Source: Bacteroidota bacterium (GTDB taxonomy: Bacteria; Bacteroidota; Bacteroidia; Chitinophagales; BACL12). From it: a stretch of DNA of 64,000 nt. Location of the stretch: the NCBI GenBank assembly GCA_016706865.1, contig JADJIS010000002.1, positions 1 through 64,000 of the forward strand, given 5' to 3'. This document shows, piece after piece, positions 51,516 to 61,300 of the stretch (position 1 is its first letter; each line of letters begins with the position of its first letter). The translations under genes and the position numbers were made by a program. The notes under the pieces were generated by a model. That model was given only the letters and a program-made list of their open reading frames with translations. It ran no database searches and was not told the origin of the DNA.

Positions 51516-53021
51516 ATGAAATTATTCTTACTTCCACTTTTACTTTTAATTATTTCCACTACAACTTTTTGCCAGAAAAATTTGTCCACGTACAAATGTG
51601 ACTGCAATGAAATTGGACTGGATGTTGTTTGGGCTGATACCAATAAAGTGAGTTGTTATCTGATACCTGTGGAAAGAAATTATATTGACCCACGAGGAGA
51701 AAAATATTTTATTGCAGTTGCTACTGCTCCGGCTTTATCCGCAACTCCCAAAGAACCCCTTTTATATTTACACGGTGGTCCGGGCATTGCAACACTTTCT
51801 AATTTTCCCCGATATTTAAAATCAAAAACCTTTTCAAAATTAAGACAAGACCATTCGCTTGTGTTCTTTGATTATCGCGGAACAGGATTTTCCGAACCTG
51901 TTTTATGTAAATCATTAGATGAATCATTACGGGATATTTCAGATACCATTTCTGCGGAGGAGCAGATATTAAAAGAGACCATTTTGTACGCAAATTGCAA
52001 AGAAACTATGTTGAAACAAGGTATTCTGCTTTCCGACTTTTCATCTCTGCAATCTGCTTCAGATGCAGAAACTATAAGAAAAGAATTGGGAATAAATGAT
52101 TGGAATATTTATTCTGTATCGCATGGAACAACTGTTGCATTGCATATGATGCGCAGTTTTCCGCAACACATAAAAAGTGTAATACTTGATTCCCCCTTTC
52201 CGCCCAATGCTCCCTGGTTAGATTTTGTACAACCTTTTGATACCTGTTTTAAAGTGCTGGAAAAAAGTATTAAAGAAGATTCACTTTACAATCATCTTTT
52301 TCCTTCCATTAAAAATGATTTTTTAACGATCACCAATCGACTTCAATATTATCCCTTGCAAATTCCCTTGTTCGATTCAATCGGAAATATTATTAAAACA
52401 AATTATTTTGATGATGAAGATTTTGTTTGGTCTGTATGGACTGCAATGTTAGATCCTTATACTATTACTTTAATACCATTAGCACTGCAGGAAATTGCAA
52501 ACGGCAACGATTCGGTTCTTTTAGAATGGGCTATGGTTTTTAATGATCCAAACTCCTTTGGAGAATTTTCCTCCGCACAAAGCCGTGCCATTCTCGGATA
52601 CGAAACCAAACCCCGACACCCCAAAGAAACAGAAAATTACATCATAAAAACATTTCCCGATTTTGCATCTTTTATTACTCCGGGTCTAGACAGTGCAATT
52701 AATAAAGTATACCGTCCCGAAATTCCTCCAAAAGAATATTTTGATGCGGTAAATAGTAATATTCCCACATTAATTTTTGCAGGAGAGTACGATCCTGTGT
52801 GTCCTCCCTTATTTGCAAATATTACCGCCGAAACACTTTCCAACTCCACCGTAATAATTGTCCCCACCGCCTCCCACGCCTCCATGTTCATCGACGATTG
52901 CACCCGAACCATTGCAGCAACATTTTATTTTGATCCAGAAGTGAAGGTGAATGTTGATTGTGTGATGGGGAGGAAAAAAATGGAGTTTGTTAAGGAGGAT
53001 ATTATGGGTGAATTGAAATAA
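51516..53021 (+). CDS. Secreted alpha/beta hydrolase, prolyl-aminopeptidase/TAP-like
   Basis: Signal peptide MKLFLLPLLLLIISTTTFCQ. Oxyanion motif YLHGGPG (about 87-93), FFDYRGTGFSEP (about 116-127), nucleophile Ser at about 202 in SVSHGTTVAL, Asp in FAGEYDPVCPP (about 425) and His in TASHASMFID (about 456). The elbow is SxSxG rather than GxSxG, a common variant. The C-terminal TAP-like part fits family members that cleave N-terminal Pro or tripeptides. 501 aa; exported. Terminated by the perfect hairpin at 53058. Confidence 0.88.
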   Translation: MKLFLLPLLLLIISTTTFCQKNLSTYKCDCNEIGLDVVWADTNKVSCYLIPVERNYIDPRGEKYFIAVATAPALSATPKEPLLYLHGGPGIATLSNFPRYLKSKTFSKLRQDHSLVFFDYRGTGFSEPVLCKSLDESLRDISDTISAEEQILKETILYANCKETMLKQGILLSDFSSLQSASDAETIRKELGINDWNIYSVSHGTTVALHMMRSFPQHIKSVILDSPFPPNAPWLDFVQPFDTCFKVLEKSIKEDSLYNHLFPSIKNDFLTITNRLQYYPLQIPLFDSIGNIIKTNYFDDEDFVWSVWTAMLDPYTITLIPLALQEIANGNDSVLLEWAMVFNDPNSFGEFSSAQSRAILGYETKPRHPKETENYIIKTFPDFASFITPGLDSAINKVYRPEIPPKEYFDAVNSNIPTLIFAGEYDPVCPPLFANITAETLSNSTVIIVPTASHASMFIDDCTRTIAATFYFDPEVKVNVDCVMGRKKMEFVKEDIMGELK

Positions 53022-53057
53022 GACATAACTTAAGATAATCTCACAGGTTACGAAGAT

Positions 53058-53098
53058 AACCTCACAGGTCTGGGAGACCTGTGAGGTTTTTGTTTTTT
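53058..53098 (+). terminator. Strong terminator hairpin (palindromic repeat family)
   Basis: AACCTCACAGGTCT (53058-53071) pairs with AGACCTGTGAGGTT (53075-53088), perfect 14-bp stem, loop GGG, then TTTGTTTTTT. It belongs to the same CCTCACAGG/CCTGTGAGG family as the 34-kb array. Confidence 0.85.
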
Positions 53099-53099
53099 G

Positions 53100-53240
53100 G
53101 TCTGATTTCCAATGATTTATGGAGATTCTACTCTTTTTTGATTTGCATAAAATGCAAAAAAGATCCTGTTTTTATAAAGAATTGATAAAACCATTCACTA
53201 TAAATAGTGAATCTAATGCAGAATTTGTAAAACGCTATCT
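53100..53240. repeat. Intergenic repeat with TTCACTATAAATAGTGAA palindrome
   Basis: TTTGCATAAAATGCAAAAAA, then CATTCACTATAAATAGTGAA at about 53192-53211 followed by TCTAATGCAG.ATTTG-AAAA. Related copies at 54925-54965 and 57940-58010. No gene in 53022-53357. Confidence 0.75.
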
Positions 53241-53357
53241 GGGTAATTAGGGTGTTTATATATTTAAACCGGTTTTACATAAATAATCTTTACACGATAA
53301 TTTCTAAGATTATTTTATGTGCCTGAACACGAATAACTTTTATCTAAACACACACAC

Positions 53358-54854
53358 ATGGCTTCACCTCTTAAAACAGCATATGCTGTTTACCCGTCTG
53401 TTAAATTAAAAGGTTTTAAAACCGACAAAAAAACAGGAAAGAAAAAATTCAGTTTCATAAAGGAATTATTATTTGGTGATTATGTGAAACCTTATTTAAA
53501 AGGCAATTCGTATGAAACTATAGAAGTAAAAGAAAGAGAAAAAACAGTAACTTATATAAAAGTAAGAGCCCGCAATGCTGATGTATATTTAAAAGAAGAG
53601 GATATACAAGCTCAACGGATACTTGAAGTTAATTTTATAGATGTAGGACAGGGAGATGGTTGCCATATTGTTACACCCGATGATAAACATTTTATTATCG
53701 ATGCCGGACCCGGTGACAATATGTATCGATTTTTGAAATGGCGTTTTAATTTACTAAAAGCTAAAATAGCGCCGCCGCCTTTTACCATTGTAGTTTCCCA
53801 CTCAGATGCAGATCACTATAAAGGATTTGGAAAAGTGTTTGGTGTTACGAAAGGATCTAAGCAACAATTCAGCATTAATAAAATTTATCACAACGGTATG
53901 GTGGAGGTGACAGGTTCCGGGCCGGATTCATTAGGAACCATTGTCACCAAAAACGGAAAATCTTATGTTAGCGATTTATGTGATACGAATGCTGCATATA
54001 AAAAAAGAAATAAGTCTGTAGTTAAGCCCGGAGTATTTTTAACTACTTTGAATAAATCTGCCGCACCAAAACAATCTCTGCGTTTAGGTTCCGCTCCTTT
54101 GTATAAAAAGAATAATATGCAAATGGAAATAATTGGACCGGTATCAGAAAAAGTAAATGGCAAAGATGCACTTCCTGTTTTTGATGCCAGTAAAGGAAAA
54201 ACTAAAAATGGACATTCCGTTGTAATTAAATTGACTATTGGAAACCTGCGATTATTATTAGGTGGAGACCTGAATACAGAATCTGAATATCACCTGCTCA
54301 AACATTTTTCGAAAGTAGATGTAGCAGCAATAAAAAAACAATTAAAAGATAAATCCATCAGCGACACTCAAAGAAAAACACTTGAAGCCCAAATGGAACA
54401 AGCAATTCTAAAAGCGCGAAAAGTTTTAGAGGTTGACATCGCTAAGTCGTGCCATCACGGAAGCGCCGATTTTACCAGCGAATTTCTCCGCGCTCTAAAT
54501 CCTATTGCCACCGTTATTTCAAGCGGCGACAACGAACCTCACACACATCCACGACCCGACACCCTAGGAACAATAGGCAAACACAGCCGCGGTGACAGAT
54601 CATTAATATTCTCCACCGAACTAGCCCGCTCAAGCAAAGAATTTGTAGACGTTACAAAAATAAAATCCGGCACCAAAAAAGAACGTGTAATAACAGTCTA
54701 CGGCATGATAAATATAAGAACAGATGGAGAAAAAGTAATTGTTGCACAAAAGTTAGAAAGAGCTGCTGCGGGGAGAGGTTGGGATATACATAAATTGGAG
54801 TGGAATAAGAAGGGGAAGGAGTTTGATTATAGGCAGTATGTTAAATACGAATAA
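53358..54854 (+). CDS. ComEC-like metallo-beta-lactamase fold protein
   Basis: No signal peptide. An N-terminal basic beta domain (residues 1-95, SH3-like in pattern) precedes the MBL core: VNFIDVGQGDGCHIVTPDDK (about 96-115), FIIDAGPGDN, metal motif HSDADH (His148 to His153; HxDxDH as in ComEC rather than HxHxDH), LLLGGDLNTESEYHLL (about 298-313) and KSCHHGSADF (about 369-378) before a C-terminal beta domain. 498 aa. ComEC-type MBL domains are nucleases or nuclease-like; those with extra domains occur in defence and signalling operons, but no partner with a known effector fold lies next to it. Conserved metal ligands suggest it is active. Confidence 0.88.
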   Translation: MASPLKTAYAVYPSVKLKGFKTDKKTGKKKFSFIKELLFGDYVKPYLKGNSYETIEVKEREKTVTYIKVRARNADVYLKEEDIQAQRILEVNFIDVGQGDGCHIVTPDDKHFIIDAGPGDNMYRFLKWRFNLLKAKIAPPPFTIVVSHSDADHYKGFGKVFGVTKGSKQQFSINKIYHNGMVEVTGSGPDSLGTIVTKNGKSYVSDLCDTNAAYKKRNKSVVKPGVFLTTLNKSAAPKQSLRLGSAPLYKKNNMQMEIIGPVSEKVNGKDALPVFDASKGKTKNGHSVVIKLTIGNLRLLLGGDLNTESEYHLLKHFSKVDVAAIKKQLKDKSISDTQRKTLEAQMEQAILKARKVLEVDIAKSCHHGSADFTSEFLRALNPIATVISSGDNEPHTHPRPDTLGTIGKHSRGDRSLIFSTELARSSKEFVDVTKIKSGTKKERVITVYGMINIRTDGEKVIVAQKLERAAAGRGWDIHKLEWNKKGKEFDYRQYVKYE

Positions 54855-54889
54855 AGTGGGAGTTGCTGGTGAAAATAAATATATTTTCG

Positions 54890-54975
54890 GTTTTTCTGTC
54901 ATGTAAAAAATGATAACTGGGTTCAATATAAATAGTGAATTTGATGGCAGGTTTGCAAAAATCTAGTGTGCAATA
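54890..54975. repeat. Intergenic repeat, shorter copy
   Basis: CTGTCATGTAAAAAATG and GTTCAATATAAATAGTGAAT with TTTGCAAAAATC; same order as the copies at 53190 and 57967 but one palindrome arm has decayed. Nothing else in 54855-55078. Confidence 0.65.
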
Positions 54976-55078
54976 TAAGTTGATTTTATATTTAACCCGT
55001 TGTTATTAATAGGTGACCGTGATTTTACTATGCGGTTGAAAATCGGTTTAAATAAACTATTGACTTAAAACACATATT

Positions 55079-56098
55079 ATGAAAATTAAAGTTCTAATTT
55101 CATTTTTCCTTATTTGGAATTTCGTTCTGGGCCAAACCATCCCAGAAGACGACTTAGAAATCTTGCAAAAAAGAATTAGTAACAAGACTTTCTTAAATCA
55201 AACATTAAATTATTCAAACCTCAGCTACGTTTCTCCCCCATTTTTAGATATTGGAAATCCAAAAAGTTGGTATATTTTATCCGCTGATATATCTCCTCAA
55301 TTCGTAATTGGAGGAAGTTGGATGAAATTTCCAATACATTTAACCCCGAGATATAAGGTTAGAATTTTTCATGAAAATCCAAATATTGGGGATACATCTT
55401 TACCTGTTAGGACTCCCAGTTATATGCCAGGAGCAAGTATTTATATTCCATTAAAAAAAATAAATGAAAACACTTTAAAATTAAAGTATTTAAGCATTTC
55501 ATTTTTTCATCATTCAAATGGCCAAGATGGGAATGAATTTGATTCAACTAATGCATTCAATTTATATAACGGAAATTTCAAAACCAACTTTTTTGAACCA
55601 GCATTTCATTTTCGAAATAGAATACTAATGGAATCCAAAAATAAAGCTGCTTGTAAGAATAGCAAAGCAGAATACTTTGATCTTTATGGAAAACTCGGTA
55701 TTGAAAAACATATCAACACGGCTGAACAATTGAAAAATAGTTATGGTGACTATCGCTTAAATTTTACGATGGGTTTAATTCGAGTAAGAAACTTTTGCGA
55801 CCTGATTAATGGACACCAATACGAAGAATCTTATGTAAGAGAAAAATATAGAATCGTTTTAAATTCAACTGCAATTTTAGGTTCCCGCACTATATTAAAT
55901 GAAGCTTCAAAAAGGATTAATTTAAATCTTAATTATCATTGGAGAATTCCTTCTTCTCCAAATACTTCATTATTTATTGGTGGAGGTTACTTTGGAAGTG
56001 ATACCTATAATATTTATTACTCTCAAAATTACTTTTATCTTAATGCCGGACTTTCACTTGGATTTTTCGTAACACCAAACATGATCGGACTAGAATAG
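55079..56098 (+). CDS. Outer-membrane phospholipase A1 (OMPLA/PldA)-like protein
   Basis: Signal peptide MKIKVLISFFLIWNFVLG then amphipathic strands typical of an outer-membrane barrel. LSISFFHHSNGQDGNEF has HxSNG (His at about 145, Ser 147 region), which matches the His-Ser core of OMPLA (HQSNG in E. coli), followed by STNAFN where the Asn of the triad could lie. The barrel continues to the end (LYGKLGIEKHINTAEQ, NLNYHWRIPS). 339 aa, near the family size. If right it would release fatty acids from outer-membrane phospholipids. It starts the pair with the next hydrolase, 28 bp apart. Assignment rests on a short motif. Confidence 0.55.
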   Translation: MKIKVLISFFLIWNFVLGQTIPEDDLEILQKRISNKTFLNQTLNYSNLSYVSPPFLDIGNPKSWYILSADISPQFVIGGSWMKFPIHLTPRYKVRIFHENPNIGDTSLPVRTPSYMPGASIYIPLKKINENTLKLKYLSISFFHHSNGQDGNEFDSTNAFNLYNGNFKTNFFEPAFHFRNRILMESKNKAACKNSKAEYFDLYGKLGIEKHINTAEQLKNSYGDYRLNFTMGLIRVRNFCDLINGHQYEESYVREKYRIVLNSTAILGSRTILNEASKRINLNLNYHWRIPSSPNTSLFIGGGYFGSDTYNIYYSQNYFYLNAGLSLGFFVTPNMIGLE

Positions 56099-56126
56099 TC
56101 TATAAATAAACGTAAAAATAATTATT

Positions 56127-57545
56127 ATGAAAATTATTTTAATTGCCCTCAGTACATTTATAATCATTAATGTATATTCTCAAGATCCAATTGATGAAAG
56201 TAAATGCTCCGAATGTAATATTCCTTGTATGTGTCAACTTTATTACAACAATTATTTAGAGGACTCAGTTAAAAGGCAAACAATTGTGCGAAATTGGAAT
56301 GATTTTTTTGGAGAGGATTTAAGTTCCTTTCATGAATATCCATCAGGGGCAAATGTGGTTAATATTAAGTTTGACGGCTTAGGCTGTATATACCCTGAAA
56401 ACAATCCCGAGTTGTTAAATATAAAAAGTAAGATACTTGGAAATACTGACAAGGATTACAGAAATTTTTCTAAAAATTCTTTCTATGATCTATTCAACGA
56501 GGAATACCATGGCAAATCTGATGATACAATAAATGCCTTTATAAAAGCAGAGGCTTTTCCTGACAAATTTTGTAAAATTAAAAGAGCTAATTGTTTAAAG
56601 ATAATTCCAAATTGGCAATATGATATTGATTATTTTGATTTTATCAAAACTTGGAATGCTAAACATGTTCCAGTCAAAATAGAGGAAATAAATAATCAGA
56701 TTGATTCAAAAAATTATAAAAAAATAATATTCTTTATTCATGGGTATAATGTGCCTTATAGCCTGGCAGTGTTTCAAAGTAAAATCATATTAGATAGAAT
56801 TCTTATAGCAAACAGCAATTTAAAGGCTGAAGATATTTTATTAATAAACGTTTTATGGCCTTCTGGAAGCCAAAAAGAATCTAAATTTGATAGCGCGGAT
56901 GCATGCGATTATTCGAATTTTGAATCACCTAAAACTGCATTAGCTTACACATATTATAGTAACAGAGCCTATTTAAGTGCAATTTACCTTAGAAGAATAA
57001 TCCGGGAAATGGAAACCGACCTACCAATTGATATAATAACTCATTCCCATGGGAGTACTGTAGCCACCTCTACATTGATGAATACCACCACAAAGCTTGA
57101 AGCAGGAGATTTGTCAAGCAAAATTGGCGAGTTAATGAATAAGGAGCCATTACCCGATAAGGAAATAAATGTTTTTTTGAATGCTCCATCAATACCAGGT
57201 GTCTCAACTTTTATAGATTTAACAGACTGTAAAGAACAATTAAAATATAGGTTCTTTATCGGATACAATACCAACGATGAAGTATTAAAGAAACAAAAAT
57301 TTAAACTTTTTGGTAAAAAAATAAAATCAATTGCTCCTACCGGTAAATTAAGTGCAACCACTTTAGGATGCAACAGAAACGAGGAGATCGAGAAAACAAT
57401 CTGTATGCTAAAAAAGAAGGACCTTCAACATCTTTTCAAAGCGGCACCTACCTCAACTTTATCTGAACATGATTTTTTTTGTTATGTGAAACAGGAAGAA
57501 TTTATGAAAAATTTAAGTATATTTCTTAATGGTGGATTTAGATAG
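56127..57545 (+). CDS. Secreted Cys-rich alpha/beta hydrolase (DUF900-like)
   Basis: Signal peptide MKIILIALSTFIIINVYSQ, then CSECNIPCMC, suggesting disulfides. The hydrolase core: KKIIFFIHGYNVPYSLAVFQ (about 200-219), VLWPSGSQ (about 245), nucleophile elbow IITHSHGSTVA with Ser at about 307, and a candidate His in SEHDFF (about 447). The sequence around IHGYNV and WPSG is the pattern of DUF900/esterase-type hydrolases. 472 aa. Follows the phospholipase-like gene by 28 bp, probably one operon, so both may act on lipids or esters at the envelope. Substrate unknown. Confidence 0.72.
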   Translation: MKIILIALSTFIIINVYSQDPIDESKCSECNIPCMCQLYYNNYLEDSVKRQTIVRNWNDFFGEDLSSFHEYPSGANVVNIKFDGLGCIYPENNPELLNIKSKILGNTDKDYRNFSKNSFYDLFNEEYHGKSDDTINAFIKAEAFPDKFCKIKRANCLKIIPNWQYDIDYFDFIKTWNAKHVPVKIEEINNQIDSKNYKKIIFFIHGYNVPYSLAVFQSKIILDRILIANSNLKAEDILLINVLWPSGSQKESKFDSADACDYSNFESPKTALAYTYYSNRAYLSAIYLRRIIREMETDLPIDIITHSHGSTVATSTLMNTTTKLEAGDLSSKIGELMNKEPLPDKEINVFLNAPSIPGVSTFIDLTDCKEQLKYRFFIGYNTNDEVLKKQKFKLFGKKIKSIAPTGKLSATTLGCNRNEEIEKTICMLKKKDLQHLFKAAPTSTLSEHDFFCYVKQEEFMKNLSIFLNGGFR

Positions 57546-58350
57546 TGTGATGATTAAATTATTGGTTAATTAAGTGCTATTGATTAGTTTTAAAGTGATG
57601 TGAGGATTAGATTGTATGAGGTAACTCAATAATAGCATTAATCAGGTGGCTTTGATGAAAAAATCTAAGTTTTTTAAATTGTATACTCCTAAAGAAAGAT
57701 TATATTCACAAACAACGAATTTGCTATATTAAAATAGTAAAGGCAATAACTTCCTACGGACAAATAAATAAAACCTTTACATTTTTTATACATATGTTGT
57801 ATTACCGAGGTAGTAATGGAAGAAAACCTCACAGATATTGGAAATGTGTGAAGTTTTGTTTTTTAAACTTCCTGGTAATTGATTTACAACAATTTGAACA
57901 GACACATCTGTTTTGTCATGAAAAAAATGCAGAAATAAGAGTGTGACGATGCAAAATTTGTAATAAGATTCACTATAAATAGTGAATCTGCTGAAATATT
58001 TGCAAAAGGTTGGTGAGATGGTGGTGTAGTTTGTATTTTTAGATTAAGTAATAACCAGATCTGAACCTGAACCATATTGAAATTGTATTTGGAGATTTGC
58101 GCATTTGTGGTAAGCGGTTATTACGGTTAGAGTGAGGAAGGAGGTGAGTTTATTTTTGGAGTCGAAGCGAGATGGTGCGTAAATAATTTGTTATAACCAA
58201 TGGTTCAGCAAGTTAGCAGACATATCGCAATCATTGACAGAAACGCTGAGTGGACTGTCATTCGGCTTAATAAACACAGGCGAAGGCGGGTTTTATATCG
58301 TTTCCCTTTGACCCGATTCAAAATTTTATTTACTTTTTTAAGCATTCATT
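57546..58350. repeat. 805-bp intergenic region with composite repeat
   Basis: 57783-57850 repeats the left half at 51338-51410 (TATGTTGTATTACCGAGGT, GAAGAAAACCTCACAG) and 57900-58045 repeats the right half seen at 53100-53240 (GATTCACTATAAATAGTGAA at about 57966-57985, then ATTTGCAAAAGG). Together they suggest one ~250-bp ancestral element. At 58191 GTTATAACCAATGG and further on GGCGAAGGCGGGTTTTAT resemble parts of the hairpin at 62402-62440. No gene supported; a 25-codon open frame at 57655 is not convincing. Confidence 0.65.
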
Positions 58351-61300
58351 ATGAAAATCCAAACTACCAATTCCCGAAATATTTGTAAATTAACAACGGC
58401 AACCTGTTTGTTATTCTCCTTTTCAGTTTTACTGAGTATGACATTACAAAATACAGTAACATATAGTTTTAACAACCCGGTAGACTTTGCCATACCTGAT
58501 ACGATCCTACCTGATAGTTCAGCGATTACCGATACTGTTAACGTAACCGCTATTTATTCTGTATCTGACACTGCCGAAATTTTCACAGACGGGCTTGACA
58601 GTATTATTTTCCTTCAGGAAGACACAACCCTGTATTTTGCCCAACAAGATACCACGCAAACTTATATACTTGGTGAAGTAGCTGAAGGTGTGGTTTTCAA
58701 TAAACCTAATGACACTTTGGCTTACTATTATGTCACCGATACAGCGGCATACTTTATTCCAGAAAATGACACATCGGCATATCAGTTGTTCCCACTCGAT
58801 TCGACGACATTGGTGGAGGGCAGAGTGAACACTGAAGAGCTCAACCTGCTGACCCTTACAATGAAACTGGGTATCCCCATTTCGACAATTGATCTTGGTG
58901 GAAATCCAAAGTGGTTCAATAAAAATCTTCTTGGTATCAATACATCAGGTATGTTCGATCAAAGTACCCTGCCCAATGAATTAGGCGTAACCACATGGTC
59001 GCCAACAACAGAGTTGCAATGGGATTGGCTTAGTGACCTGCAACCGGAGGTATTGAGATTTCCTCATGGGTCATTGAACAAATTCATGCACATTCTGCAC
59101 ACAATCCCCTCGCTTGATGATGGCGATCCGCTTACCAATGTAAAATCTACCGGCTATGGGTATGATTTTGATGAAATACTACGCTACTTTGATTTGTCAG
59201 ATGGCATCATCAACTGCCCTGACCCCGTAGCGACACTACTGACCCAGAACTACGTTGCAAACTGGCCAAACTGGATCACCTGGATGCAGGATGATGCCAC
59301 TCATCAACTAGCACATTTGTTTGACAATTATATAGGTAAATATAACGATCAGCTTACTGCAACTACAAATTATCTTGATGATTTTTTACGCCTCATACTA
59401 AAAATTCAAACCGCGCACCCTGAGCATAAAGTCAATGTGGTGCTTTGCCTGAATATACTAAGTGAACCGGCTCCTGAGTGTGTAGCTATTGTTCAGTATA
59501 TGATGGATTTTGCACAAAACGGGATTGTTGCACTCACTCCGGATCAAATCGCCGGAATTGAACTAGGCAGCGAAGTGGGCACTTGTCCTTTTTCCTACTT
59601 TCTGGATATTCATAGTTTCGACGACGCGGGTGATGGAAATTATTGGGACTACATTAATGGTGATATTTACACTGATGCCACTCAGCAAGCAAATCTTGAA
59701 ACATTATTAGGAGCTGCAATGAACGAAGAAGATGGTAGCGGTAATAATGTAGGACATGACTACATAACAGCATTTAAGGGTTCAGCGGACCCTGATATTT
59801 ACAACCTCAAACTGGGCGTTCCAGCCGGACCGATCACAGGAATCGCCATGGCCGTGCCTGATGACCCAGCTGGAGAATATGGTTTTGGACCACTTGAAGA
59901 TTTATGCCCAACTGATGTGGAATGGAATCCAAGTGTGAGAGATCATTATAATGATGTGGAGGGGCTTACGGGAAGGAAGAAGTTTGATGCGGTTATTTTG
60001 CATACATATTATATGAGTGATGCAGCATTTTTATCTGATGGATGGGCAATACCTTCAAGATGGTCTGATATATTAAATAACAATTTATGTGACGCTGGCT
60101 ATCCGTCAATTGGACTTCCTGGTTCATGCACTTTGGATCCACTAGGTTGTGACGATCCGCCAACCGATAAATGGTTCTATAATTCATATGATACTCGATT
60201 ACAAGACGCATATGATAAAATTTCCGGCATATGGCAAGATATGTCAGGGCGTGAACATGCAAATTATTATGATTTTATAACAACCTATTATAATGAAGCG
60301 CTAACCGCGTACAGCGATATTTTCGATTTTAATTTAACTCCCGGAATTGATGGAAAAGAGCTTTGGGTAACGGAATGGAACGTAAACGTTGGAAGAGGAG
60401 CTTCCGATAGGGAATATGTTTGTTCGAACGGTTACATGCAAGGATTTATTGATTTTGAGTGGGTGCTTAAAAATATCAGAGTAAATTTCAATACACAATA
60501 TGCGAATAATTTTTTCACACTGGCTACAATCCAGAATTTCGCCGGCGGTAGCGACGGTGATCTATTAACACTTACAAGAGGTGATAATGAATTAATTTAT
60601 GATGGCATAACGGATGTTGTCGGGGAAGGCTTTGAGTATTATCATGGTAAAAACTACTACCGGAAACGCATCATCTACCATGCTTTTGACTTGCTGAGCG
60701 AAATAAGTAAAAATGATCTTAACTATCTTCCAAGTAATCATTTGATTCCGGTTGGATCTGGTTCAGGCACACCAGAAATTCCTGTGACCGTATTTATCGA
60801 CCATCCAAAAACATACCTGTACATTTATGTTTCTAATCGGACAGACAAAGCACATTGCTATACATTAAATAAAACGCGCCTTGAAGACGCCCTAGGATAT
60901 CTAATCTATTTTGACGAACCTCCAGTGGTTTATGGAGTTGATGCTCAACAACTATATTCTACAGCCGGCCTGGGCAATACGTTTGAAATCAACACATGCT
61001 ACAATGACGATTACCCAATTAACCTGCATGAGGATGATGTAGTTGGCGGGGAATCGCATAATATTGGACTAATTACTGAACCTGATCCGTATTCCTGGTT
61101 GCCACAGTATCACTTTACTGTTCCTGCAAGGAGTTTTGGTTATGCAAAAATCCACCTATGGCATGTCATAATTCATAAGGATGCTGACTCTATTAACCTA
61201 AGCAACGGCCATGAATGTATGCTGTATCCAAACCCGGCGAATAGCGCTTTTTATATTGAATTCACATCTGATCTAAATTCCAATGGAAATCTGACAGTTG

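Noticed and set aside
57655..57732. 25-codon open frame MKKSKFFKLYTPKERLYSQT
   Set aside because: It has an ATG and stop but no recognisable motif, neighbour or ribosome site; too short to support.
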